Assembly: GCF_001039355.2 (NCBI RefSeq)
Contig: NW_019774280.1
Location: 100,428 to 164,427, forward strand
Direction: 5' to 3'
DNA length: 64,000 nt
Source of the DNA: Lingula anatina
Taxonomy: Eukaryota; Brachiopoda; Lingulata; Lingulida; Lingulidae
Shown here: positions 1 through 13,666 of the stretch, one piece after another
How positions within the stretch are numbered: position 1 is the first letter of the stretch
Layout of the letters: each line of letters begins with the position of its first letter
Made by a program: the position numbers and the translations under genes
Notes under the pieces: model-generated
Databases searched by the model: none
The model's input: the letters and a program-made list of their open reading frames with translations, nothing else
Told to the model about the DNA's origin: nothing

Positions 1-850
1 CTTGTAATTTAAATTTATTCAGAAGTTGTATGGCTCTGTTTGAAAAGAATATTATTTGAGCAATCCTGTATTACAGATCTCAAAATAAAAAACCTGCAAA
101 AATGGGCCTCTTGATTATTTTGAGGAATTAGGGTAACTGTATTTTTGGGACAGATTTGATGGCAGCCATTTTGTATTTATAAAAATTGGATAGATTTGCC
201 CTTATCAAAGCATAGTTTGAATTCCTGGCTGTGGGTCTTTGATTAAATTTGATTATTGGAAGGAATTTTATCTCAAAATGTACTGATATCTTGATTTCGG
301 CCGTTTGGTTTTCTGCTAAAATTGCTTAAGTTTGAGGCACTTTTTCAATATCTTCTGTTGTGTTTAACACACTTTTTGAATTTTGTATGATTAGACCAAT
401 ATATGCTTAGGATCCCTATAAAATTTTATGGCTGTCAAGCCTGCAAAAAGAGAGATATGAATGCTTGAACATTGCTTGGTAGAAAAGTGAGTTTGGGGGG
501 TGGGGTCATAAAAATGGGCGTGGCTCGTTAGTTTGTGGGTTAAACTGAAATTTAGTAACATATTCTCAATGGCAAATGGCTGGTTTAAATAGGTAAATTT
601 TCAATTAATTTTAAAAAGTCGTCAGTTTTGACATATTTGCTTATGAAGTGGCTTTATTGACCGAAGCTGAAAATTAAGCCAAAAATGGCCAAAACATATA
701 ATATCATATTATAATTATATCCAATGATTTCTTTTGGGATTGTTGCCTTCAATCTTAATATCTCCTATATATGCAACAATAATATGAATTTGGTTGAAAT
801 CTGTTGACCCCCACCTTGCCACCCTCTGACTGGTCTTATCATGGACACAC
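1..850. other. Intronic sequence, no exon recognised
   Basis: AT-rich sequence downstream, in gene sense, of the last recognisable dynein exon. No dynein-like exon with splice sites was found on the minus strand and no other gene signal was seen. It is taken as part of a large intron leading to AAA5 outside the window. Confidence 0.5.
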
Positions 851-3800
851 ACTTAATTTTCTAAAACACCTCCTTCTGACTCTGCCTCACGTAACATAGA
901 ACAACAGACCTTCCTGAGCCTTGCTGCCGTCTCCAGCATCTTGTCCATCTTAATGGTTTTCTCCTCCTGGTCATTCTTGTCTATGGTGGCCTCCTCGAAC
1001 CCTTTGGCCAGGTCAGCCAGACGGATATCTAGGGCCTGAAGGGACAGCAAACAATTTACCCAGATGTGTTAGAATTATTGAAATAAAAATTAAAAACATA
1101 CTTGATAACAAACTAAGTGAATACTTCTGAAAACTCTGATAGATTATGTTTTAAATTAATAAAAAAAAAAAAAAGTAAAAAGAGAGCAAATCTTATCAGA
1201 AATAACAGAGCCCCTCGTCCTCTTTGATACCATGCGCAGTCTATGTAATGGCCTTCAGCTTGATTTACCAATTACTTTTCATCACATTTATTCATCAATT
1301 CTTGAAAGATAATACAAATAAGCATCCACATATTTATAGAAAAAACCCATCTTGTCTCACTTTTCTCTTGTTCTCCAGTTGGTTCATCTTCTGTTCTGCG
1401 TTATCCACAGCCTGTGTGGTCTGCTCCACCTTGGCATGGAGAGGCTTTACCTTGGACAACATCATACGGTGGTACCTACACAGATATGGTAATACAATGG
1501 CAAATGTTGAATATTTATTATTTATTGTTGTCAGGATGTGGGCCAGGAAAACATCAGAGAGGATACCAATTAAGAGATCAAAAAGAGTCAAAGGAAGACC
1601 ACAGTAAAGATGAAGAGATGACATTGAATAGGAGGTCGGCTGTAGAGGCCATCTGTCAGCAGTGGCGAGACAAGCTGAGGTGAATGAATGAATGCATTGT
1701 TGTCATATTTTATATAATCTGTAATCTAGGACAATACATAAATCAAGCTAATGTGATGAGAAAGATTAATCTAGAATATTTCAAGATCGATTACATTCAC
1801 TAAATGGAAGAAGCAACATTCTGAAACCCTCTGAATTTCACTTTTTAACATTTTAAGATTTTCTTTATACTTGATTATTCTCACAACTGTAAGCTGTATA
1901 TACTTAGTCTAGTTACATCTACACATTGAATATCAAGTAAACCTACCTGACCACCCCTCTCACCCATTTACACAGGGAGGCACAGGCCTTGGTGGCAGTT
2001 TTCTTCAAGATGGTCTCAGGGTCAAAGGACGGTTTCTTCAGGTACGGCTCCACAAGGTTGAGGGTGGACTCTGGCAGTTGGTTGTCATCAAATGACATCA
2101 GTTCTTCTGTGAATCTGGGGAAACAGGCAGTAATCTTTATCAATATATGGATAAATTCATGTATAATCATATTTCTATTATTTATATCATAATTGAAAAT
2201 GATGTGAGAGTCTACTTTGAAGTTAAAATGACTTCTGCTCCAAGTGCAGTAGAGGCACCCCATTTCACTCTTTTGAGACATGAGGAAAAATTTAATTCCA
2301 TTTGTGAAAAATTACAGTTTTCAAAAATGAAAAAGATCTGTAATTACCACAGTATCTGAAAACTAAAATTTTTAGTCTTACCTCTCCAGATTTGCCATCT
2401 GTCTTTTCCCACCCTTGTGCCAGGTTAAGTCTGCTGATGGAGATTTCACTGGGGGAGGAACAACAAGATATTTCATAAGAACTATTTCACAAACACTACA
2501 ATGACATAAAAGTTTATAAAAGGTCTCATGATCAGATAACCAACACCTTATTGCTTTTATATGCCTTACGGCTGAAAGCAAAATATCCACCCCCCCCCCT
2601 CAAAAAAAAAAAAAAAAAAAAAACGGCAAAAAAAGATTCTAAAATATGTGAAACCACATAGCTGGCAACCCCAGAAATGCTGAAACATATTAAAGCAAAA
2701 TCAGATAGCAGTATACTTACATATCATGATGATAGCAGCCATCAGGTCCTCTATATCTATGATAGGTTTCTGCATAGCTCTCAATTCATGTAAACTTTCC
2801 ATGTCCATCTCCTGAACAATCTTCTTGGTGTCTCCAACAATGGCAATAGCCTTGTACACTGCCCTCTCATGGGCCACCTGGTACTCTGGCAGCAACTGGG
2901 AGATAAAAATGTGCTCTTTATTTTACTTAATTGTTGCAACTTTAATATAGTATATATCAAGTTGTTATCTACATATACATATTTTTTACAACAGACATTT
3001 AAATACAAGTGTACATTATTTAAAAATAAATTGTTCTGTAGACTTGGGGCCTGTGTGTATTTGCTTTTATCCATAGTATCCATTTTATTGTCAAGTAGCT
3101 AAAACAAGATATTTGTCTGCTACATGAGAAAGTTGGTTATAAAACAATGAAAATCTTTTAATCTTGTTAAGCAAAATGTTTTTAACTAATATTTGGTATT
3201 AAGAAATGTTGTTTTTGGTTTGTCCACACATTTTCTATGCAGTTTTGATTGACCATTCCATTGCAAAATATAAAGTTAAATGTACCTTTTTCAATTTCTG
3301 TATCTTCTCCATCTGTGACTTGACAATTTTGACTTGCTGCTCTGTGATAGCCGTGTCCTGGCCAATCTGAGATAATATCTTGATTGTTCCCTGGTGGAAA
3401 AGAAGACCATGTTATTGTTATTAATGAAAAAATACCTTTAAATCTTAAACTTTATATTTTATTACATGCCAAGTAAACCATGCTACAACTTTTAAATGAC
3501 ATAAAATTTAAGCTAGTAAACTAGGTAAAACACAACTATAGTCCCTTAATTCAAAAACAAACTACTTGTTTACCATCTTCACAAAGTAAAGAATCTAACA
3601 GCCACATTCTATTTTTCTCACAACATCAAATATCAAACCCAATATATATATCCACTTACTGCTTTTCTTTCCTCCAGAACTATTTTCTCGTGTTCTAACT
3701 GCTTGTGAAGTTTTGTGGCCAGCGTATTCTCTCTGTGGATCTGCTCCAGAGCTTTGGTAACCATGTCATGGGAATGACCAATCTCACTGTGTCTGGCATT

Positions 3801-6800
3801 GGCCACTGATATAAACCTATAGAGGAAAAAAATGAAAATTTCAAATTTACTCGAGTAATATATTAATTTGAATACTGTAGGTTTGTAATAGATCTAATTC
3901 AAAATCTAAAATAGATCTGAAATAGTCTAAAATTATAATAAATTTGATTCAGAAATTAAATAAAGTAAAATAGACCTGGAATATATGTAGATTAAGGATT
4001 TAGACAACAAAACTCTCAATCTACAAACCTTGTATTATAGAGAACAGATGAGAGATCGAAGTATGCAGTATGCTTACTGGGGTGAAAAGGACATTATGAA
4101 CTCACTTCTCTACAAACTTTTTGTATGCTTTCTGTGATGAAAAGGAGAGAGTGAACTCACCTCTCTACAAACTTCTCATAGGTAGTATTGGTGATATGTC
4201 TATATTCTCCAGATCCCTTCTCCTGGCCGTCCTGCTGGTGGATAGCAATATGCATGGAGGACAGCATGTGGGCTATGTTCTCCTTCTGGATCTTGTTCAT
4301 CCATTTCACATCTTGAAAGTTGGTGAAATTTTAAATTATAAAAAAAATTAGAGAAAGATGAAGAACAACAACAAAAAAAAAAAAAACAATAACAGCAGCA
4401 ACAACAACAACAACAACAAAATTAATAATAATAATGATATAACTGACTTGACACTAAAATACAATAAAAGGTTCATATAATGGCTTACACTGTTATAATT
4501 AGCATATCTCACTACAATTACCTTTCAGATGATAGCTAGCATGGTTGACCAGCTGCTGCCTGCTCCAGTGAGAAAACCAGATGAAGTTGACATTCTTGGT
4601 AAAAGCTGGGTATTCACGGCAGATACGTTGGAAATTGGGGCCACCACTTGACGCTATCAGACAGATTCTGAAGTTCTTCCTCACAGTTCTGAAGTCAGTG
4701 AAATGAAGATATTTACCTAAGAAGCCTTGATCTAATGGAGGTACTTGCCCCCCCCCCACCCCACACACACACACACACACAGCTAAAGGAAGTTTTTCTA
4801 GTAGACAAGGAAATAATGGAGGTAAAAAAAAAATTGCTAGACAGGTTCTTTTTCCATAGTCCATAATGCAGCAAATAAAATTTTCTGTACATACCACTTT
4901 TTATCCATGACAGTGAAAAATCTCATAATGCAGGAAAGACTTCAGTAAGAAATCAATCTTTTCACTGGGCAAAAACTATCAAACTTTCGGATATATAATT
5001 TCATAATCACAAAAATTATATTTCTATGTAGCATTTGTGGTGCTTTTACTGCAGAGAATAGAACTATAGAGTAGCCTGCTTTTTAATATTGCTGTTACTA
5101 CTCAATTAGAATGTTCCAATATTAAGAAATTAGATCTTAAAAATTCAGTATCTGTAAAATTCACAATTTTATCCCATTAAAAAGATCAAGTAATTATCAC
5201 AATTCTGTCTAACCCGATGTACTCACTTGAGGAAGAACTCCCAGGCCACCTCTCTGGTGTATGTCAACCCTGCCTGCGTCACCTCTGTCCTGATGGAGTT
5301 AATAATGGTGGTCTGCTCCTCGTAGGAGTACAGGTGACTGATAGCGCCATTCACAACAAACTCCGTCAGGAATACCATGAAGTCCTCGTCCAGGAGATCC
5401 TCCTCATGGATTGCAAAGAGGGTCTTTTCAGACTGAAATTCAATTCAATGGACACACATTTAGCTTTTTACCCACATAACAGCATATCTGTCAGCTGCAC
5501 CTCTTCCAACTATGAGCATACCAGGAAAAAAACAAGAAAAGGCACAAAGAAATTTGATAGTTGCATGAATTATTATAGATTTTATAAATGATCAAATAGA
5601 ATAATTGAGTTGGCACCCATGAATAAAAGAAGGTCAAGTGCATCTTATTGTGACCTTTACCTTCCATGGGAGTTAAGCACAAATAACACACGGTCATTCC
5701 ATCCCTATTTTAGTCAAAACAACACTGTACCCACTCACCCTGACTCCAGCTTTAGTATAGGCAGCAGACAGCTCTCCCTTGAATACATCCATCTTGTAAT
5801 CCACAGGGCTGGCAATGGGGCTGGGGTTGATGGAGAACACTGAGAACCCACTCAGGTGTGCCGCCAGTCGCGCCATGATGGTGCACCGCCCGGGATCACC
5901 ATCTGCCACCAGAACTGTGTGCGCCACTTCGTGTGGGGATGCCACAATACGGGCCAGGCGGCAAACTTGTTCTATCACAGTCTAGAATGAAAGTTGATAC
6001 CTTTATTTCCATTCTATGTTTGAAAGTCTAATAAGTACAACCCACAACCACACTATCTTGCAACAGTTCCTCTAATAGTTCAAAACTGTTAAAGTTAATC
6101 TAAAATTAAGTCAATACCACCAAATATAAGAGTGGTGCCAGTAAGTCGTTCCTCCTAAATTTAACCTGATAATTTCCCCTGGGTGACCCTCGTTTCTGCC
6201 ACAACATAAAACATAATTATTTAAGAAAATTTGAGATAAGTGGGAACAATTATAATTCTAAAAGTTGAAAAAACATAATCTATTCATAAAACACGTATTC
6301 CGGTTGTCAGTCCAAAGTCATTCCTGTCGGAACACGCCTCCATACTCACTCTATACAAAGGCAGCTTAATCCTAGGATATGCCTTATTGTACTCCTCCAC
6401 CCCGCGTTCCAGCAGGTACTTCAGCCTCTTCTCGTCCGTACTGGACACGTACATGTCCGTCTTGGATTGCTCTGGAGTGACGTCTGACCTCTGAATGATG
6501 TTTCCGGCTGTCACCATGCCACTGTCTTGTTCTATAAGGTTGCTGAACAATGGCTTCTTTTTCTTGAGGAGAAGCTGGATCTGAAAATTTTTAGTTGAGA
6601 GTGTTAATGCAATTTTTTAAGACACTTTGGTACATCAATTACATGATGGTTTCTTCTCCACAAGGTCCAGAAATAAGTATCAACTTCAACTCTATTCAAC
6701 TTCAATTTTTTCACTTGATCTCAATAACTAAAATATCAATAACTACACAAGTCCAAGGAAACAATAAGAAAATGTTTCCCCATAAGCCCAAATGTCACAG

Positions 6801-9800
6801 ACACTCTCCGTAATCATCTTACCTGATCTTCATTGCTGAACTCCTTCCTGACAGCAGTGGCAAAGGCAGTCTGGTACCTCTCTCTGTCCACCTCGGTGCC
6901 CATACGCTGACCGTAGACCCAGGAACACTCGTGTTGCCACAGCTGTAGTAAGCTGTCCTTGTTACAGCCTGGGCGCAGGGACAGACACAGGTTCCTGGAG
7001 AGATGGAGGGATGGATGAATGAATGAATGAACTAGCAAATGAATGTTAACAATTGTCTAGTTGATTTATAATTAAACAAAGCTGTAGTAAACTGTCCTTG
7101 TTACAGCCTGGACGAGGGACAGACACAGGTTCCTGGAAGGAAGGAGGGATGGATGAATGAATGAATGAATGAAATAAAGAATGACTAATCAATTCTCTAA
7201 TAAATTTTAAAAAAAGTTTTCAGTGGGGGGAAAAATTACCAATTTTTCAGATAAAAAGTGTTGGAATCATTAAAAATTTATTTCTATGTAGCATTTGTGC
7301 TGTCTTCGCTGTATAGAATAGATCTATTGGGTGGTCTGCTTTTCAGTTTTGTTGCTACTACTCAGCAGGAATGTTCTAATTTTAAGATTTTATGACTTTA
7401 AAAAATACAGTATCCATAAAATTCACAATTTTTCCCATTGAAAAGATACAGTCTTTACTGTTCATGACATGATTTCTAAGGATTACCTGAACACACTGAG
7501 GAGATATGACAAGATTTCCTTGAATTACCCGATGCAGTGAGCAGATGTAACAAGTTTTTCATGAATTACCTGAACACAGTGAGCAGATCTTTCATGGTGA
7601 AGATATAGTGACATCTCTGGGAAGTGGGCAGGAACATGGTCTTCAGTTTCCCCTGAAGTTCCACATTAACCTTCACAACTTGGGCTATCAGTTTCTTCAA
7701 GGCTTCCTCTTCTTCTCTGATCACATTCTGGACCTGTAGGAACACATTGAGGGGAGGATGTTAAAAAAGAAAAATATTTGCAGTTATCATGGACTCTTAC
7801 TTAGTACAGAATTATGTTTAGGACATTTTTTGCAATAAATTTGCCCATATTATCTATAGAGTTTGAGGTGGTTCTCCTGGCCATAACTTGTCAACTTCTC
7901 TATAAGAAAGTGCACTTTTAAATGTCTAATTAAACAGTCTAAAACCCATAGTTTTGTATAGAATACTCTACCACACTAAACAGCACTGACTGAAATGAGT
8001 TTATATCTGTGTCATTGCCCAACAGTGAAAAGCATATTTTACAAAGTGCATATATGTGTGCTCTGTGATATACATTTTAACTTTAAAGTGCTCCACAGGG
8101 GTAATTTCAACCAAACAAAACTTTTTTTTTTACTTTAACTGGCATTAACTGATAAAACTTGTTCATGTTATTTATACTAATTTGTTCAAGTTTCTTTTCT
8201 TCTTTTTTGCTATATCTGTCTTATATAAATCTCATATAGCATATTTGGGAAGTTTGACAAAGTGACATATGTGACACTATAATAAATGTGACAATGCACT
8301 GTAATAAAAGTGACCATATGGTGGATGTGACAATGAGGTAGATGTGACAATTATAAAAATGACATATGGTGGTTGTGACACTGTAACAGATGTGACCATG
8401 TGGTAGATGTGACACTGTAACGGATGTGACCATGTGGTAGATATGACACTGTGACAGCAATCAAATCCCTGAATTATTATGGCAATATTCTTAGTAATAA
8501 TGGCAAAACTTGTTAACCATCACTTGCTGCAGAATTAACAGTTATATATTATATAATCCTAACTGTCAAAAATAAAACTCAACAAGACAAAAAGATGTTA
8601 ATCTTGTCTTTACAATAAAATAATTATAACAACTATCATGTCAACTTCTTAACTCATTGCTCCAATAAATCACTCTCTATTATTTTCCAGCATTTCCTCT
8701 CACATCTCCTGAAAGCCAAATTATCTCCAAGCTTCAAATATTATTTATGTGCCCTTGCCTTAGTCTGCTTTTGAAAACAAGCAATAAAAAACATCACTTC
8801 CAATCAAAAAGCTGAGCCACCAGTTCTGTTAATAATATTGAGCCAATGAAGCAACTCCAGTCAAACCAAACATCAACACTCTTATCTGAACTAATTGTTT
8901 CTATATAAATACTCCTATCACTGTTTTCTAATTGTAAGTTTTGAAAAAAAAATTTCAAAATATGCTTCAAAAATGGATTAATGCCCACAACCTTGAGGAA
9001 AATATCCCAAATGCATGCTTTAAATTGAACAAGCAAGGAATCTATTCAAATGGAAAAAAAAAAAAAAAACGTAAAGAAAACTTGTTTGCAAACTAAATTT
9101 TCTGAATAATAAAGCATAATAAAAATATTTTAACTGTTGCAACTCTCCTAGCAGATAATATGATAACAAAGAAAAAAGCTTTATTACAGCAAAATTGCAT
9201 TATTGCAATAAATATAACTCTCCTACATGGTCACTAATTCCATTTTAGATGAACCTTAACATATGAAATTTTGAAAAGAAAAAAAAATCAAATATTTAAC
9301 AACAAAAATAACTGCTTCAAAACTATATCAAGTATAATAAACTGGGTTAGTAATAAACCAACAAATACAAGCAAAACATCTGCATGCGGTACCAATGATA
9401 TATCTCTTACCCGGGCTGTCTCCTGAGTGAAACATAAGAGGGTGTCAGTTATTGCTTGCTCTTACTATATATTTCGTGAATTATTGCACATAAAATAAAC
9501 TGAACCGTTGTGGAACAAACATAAATAAAACTGCGCGTGCATCAGAACTGAAGAATTTTGAAAGCTGAACAAATGAATTAAGACCAAGCATTTGTGTGAA
9601 GAAGACTGTAAAAATCAACAATTTAACTTTTTTTGTTTTTGCTTAGTTAGAAGATTTTTTAACCATCATATAAAAAGCAATTACTGTTGACATGACATTT
9701 TCAATCAAATCATTTATCTCTTAGATATAAAAGAACTATCAGAAAAGAATCACTGAACATCTTATCTTGACAACCAGCGCCCCCTACCTTTTCGTCATTG

Positions 9801-12800
9801 ATCTCCAGGTGGTGTGCAGCAGAGGCACTGATGGTGACCAGACTGGACATCTCTGGTGTGATGAAGTGGGTATGCATCAGGGTGTTGAAGATAGTGTGCT
9901 GCTCTTGGTTCCTGAAACAATGCAATTGGTGCATCAGAAATAATGAGGTAGGTCATGCATTAAAAATAAAATCATATAAAAAGAAGGCTGGAATGTTTCG
10001 ACATCTGATTTTACTATAATAATCTCTCATTTCCAATCAATTCAGAGTACAGTACACAAATGCATTTTCCAGTTCTTTGCCTTGTCTTTTTATAATGAGC
10101 TCCACTGAAAAACTCCAAAGCTGTAGTGATTCTAACAAACAAAACTTTGACACAAAAATTGCTTTTATGAATCATGTTTTCGAATTGCTGAAAAAAGTAA
10201 ACAGTTTCATAGCAATTACCTGTGAGGCATGGTATTTTGACCATTTTTAAAAATACCAATTAAAATACCATCTTGACACAAGACACTGAAAAACATACTT
10301 CAGAAAAGTCATTTTTTTCTTTTTTGAATCATTCCCATGTACTCACCCTGGATAAGGACAGCCAAACACACAGAAGTGTCTGAGCAGTCTCTGGCTCAGC
10401 TTGGGCACACTGGCGCTGGGATGTGGGTTCACCGTGGTCACGTAGGTCACGTTCTTGATGTAGCGCCATGCATGTGACTCTGTATTGTACATCCCGCCAT
10501 CGTCAATGTGCTGTCGGACCAGCTCTACTGCTGATTGGTTGCTGTATTTGTCCACCTGTTCGTGAATAGGATTGGCTTTTAGTGCAGGTTGCGATTTTCT
10601 TAATTAAGGAATGTTTGCATTCCGCCCTCAATCGTGTGTTTTTTTTACTTAATTTAACACTTTTTATATAGGAATCAATACATTTTATGATGCAAAAAAT
10701 AAAACAATTTATATTCTTTATATTCCTTATCATTATCAAAGCATTATTGTACTTTATATTTCCTCTGAATATTCTGATAAGTTTTTGCTCCTCATTTTGT
10801 TGTAACAATGTGCACTAACCTGTGCCAAGTTGAGATCATCCACCAGACACATGAGTCTCTTGTTTCCCTTGGGGACGTATGTCCTGCCATGTTTCCATTC
10901 CAACCTCTCATCAAGACGACTGTACAGCAGTTTGGCATTGGTGAACCTAGAAAATACACATACACAAATACAGAGTACTGGTAAACATTTACACAAACAC
11001 TTGTAGCCATGTACACAAATACATGCATATATGTACCAAAATTACCACTGCACACATACATATGCACAAATATATGTATAAATATACACACAAATACATG
11101 CACACATGTACACTAAAAACAGTGCACATGTACTTAGGCTCTGCATAAGTATGCATAACTATGCATTTCATACATCTAACCACACTCAAAGTGTTAAACA
11201 CCAAGAACTTTACTTTCAATAATAATACACTGAGAAAGGCATAAGAAACAAAAAGAGCACCTGTTAGCTATGACAGCCAGAGCCAGAACTTCTGCCACTT
11301 CTCCAGAACACACAGTCCTGATCCTGTCTGCCACAATGGCTGACTTCCCACAGCCGTCTTTGCCGACCAGCATGACAGGTTTGCCCACATCAGACAGCAG
11401 ACCAAGGAGATAGGAGATTTGCTGGAAAAGGAGAAGAAAAAAAGCTTACTCAGAGGAGAAAATGTCAGGATTGTTTAAGTGGTTTTTAATCTTGACACAG
11501 CTGCCATATAGATGTCTGAATTAATTTTATTTTTATAAAATATAGTACAGCTCCTTTATATACTATAAAATTGCATACAAAAAACCTTAAGACTTAAACC
11601 AACTCACTATCACAAAATTTTAATTAAAAATTAGAAATATCAAACAAAAAAATACTTTGGGAACTAATAACTTTTGTTAGATTTGAAAAAAATCCCATAT
11701 TCCTTACCTCAGTAGTGACAGTGTGTACAAAAGCCTCTGGTGGAATACCAACATGTGGAGTGGCTGTATAGGAGGGTATGATGTCTGCCCATTTACAGAA
11801 CTCATGACTCTCACTGTCCACCATGTAGTCAAATACCTGAATATTAAATATATAACATTACATTACAGAACTCGTGACTCTCGCTGTCCACCATGTAGTC
11901 AAATACCTGAATATTAAAAACATTATCAAATATTTTTGTAAAAAATAGCATCATCGTTCATCTCCATGTAATGTGACAATTTTTTTTCAATTTGAAGAAA
12001 AAACTGAGAGGTAAAGAACTTACTGTTCCATCTTCTGGATAGTCAATGTGACTCTCAAACTCCTGTCTCCACCACAGGTTGAAAGACTCTCTGTGTTCAT
12101 ACTCCAGAGTGCCAGCAAACGCCCAGATACAGGCAAAGTTGAAGTAGCGTTCATATTCCACGTCGCTGAGATCAGTGTAGGGGGCCACCAAAGTCTGAAG
12201 TTGAAAAATGTTTCAGGATTTAATTATTATCATTTATTTCAGGGTCTTTGGTATTGGGTACATAGTTATTGCATATTAAATAGTAAACAATTTTCAATAC
12301 AAAATTATGTAAATGTCTTAAAAACCTGAAAATTGGATATTAAATGTGAAACATCAAATAGACACTGAATACTGAATTACACAACAATACTTAAAGTAGG
12401 TCGACCATATTTGATTCATGGATTTGTTAGTCCACTGATCTGAATGCGACCTAAGACTGACCTCAAACAACCCTGTCAAAGTAGTAATCATGTTATCATC
12501 AGTCTGTCTAATCATCCTGGTGTAGTGCATTCCTGTCTCGTTCTTCCCTTCCATCGGGGCGCTCGTACACTGCCCCAAGTACTCCAGGATTTTAGGAATG
12601 TAGTTGTCACAGAAATTTTTGATCAAGTCCCGATCCGTCTCTGGTCTGTGCTCTAACCACTGTGCTAGAATTAGCTTCCAGCCCACGTCTTGGTTGGTCA
12701 TACACAATATCCCAACAGTGGCTAGAATACTAGGGCTCACATTATGGAGAGAGTCAACCTAGAATGGAAATGAACCAAAAATTATATTGTTGAGTTATCC

Positions 12801-13619
12801 TAGTTAAATGTGACTACATTTTCCCCCTAAAAGCATTCAAGGTCATCAAACCCTTACACAGCAAATAAAACCCCTTCATCTGCAAAAATCTTTATCACAA
12901 ACTACTGAAAAAAAAATGCCACCTATGAGTTAACAGAACTATAGAGAGTCCTGCCATTGAATTTTGATGCTACCACTCTACAGGATTCTTGTAATTTAAA
13001 GAAATAAAACAAATACAGTATCAGCAAAATTCACAATTTTCCCCCACTAAAATATATAGTAATTACCCTAACAGCTTACCTCCCACATAAATCTAAGGTT
13101 ATCAGGCATGATGACCCTCTCGTTGTTTCCCAGGACAATGGCGCCATCATTGTGCAGGATACTTTCCATCAGCTCCAACTGGACTGGGTCAAGCTGTTCA
13201 GAAGATATTATAACAATAATTATTATCATAATTTTATCGTCATTATAAAACATACAGATTTAAAGTATAAAATGAAATTTAATATGATCTGTTGATAAGA
13301 TTTAATAAATTTAAAAAAAATTGATTGTGCTCAGATCTTATGCAGAATAAAACCCTACATTTGGTCATTTCTTAGGAAATCAAATCCGAAATCCGATCAG
13401 AAATAAATAAAAATTAGATTTTTTTGGTCACAAGCACATGTTTAGCATTTGGCTAAAATTAATTTAAACTGGTCCAGGGTGTATCTGCCCACCTCTCCAT
13501 CTAACTGCAGCATCTTCATCACTGGCTTGGTGTTCATGTCGTAATTCATGGCTGCAGATTGGATACAGAACTTCCTGAGGAGACTTGGGAGAAGACCATC
13601 TCTCCACTCCCTAATGATA

Positions 13620-13666
<47 letters not shown>

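Noticed and set aside
8221-8460. CRISPR-like array of short repeats
   Set aside because: Repeats are a degenerate eukaryotic minisatellite with no regular spacers, inside a dynein intron.
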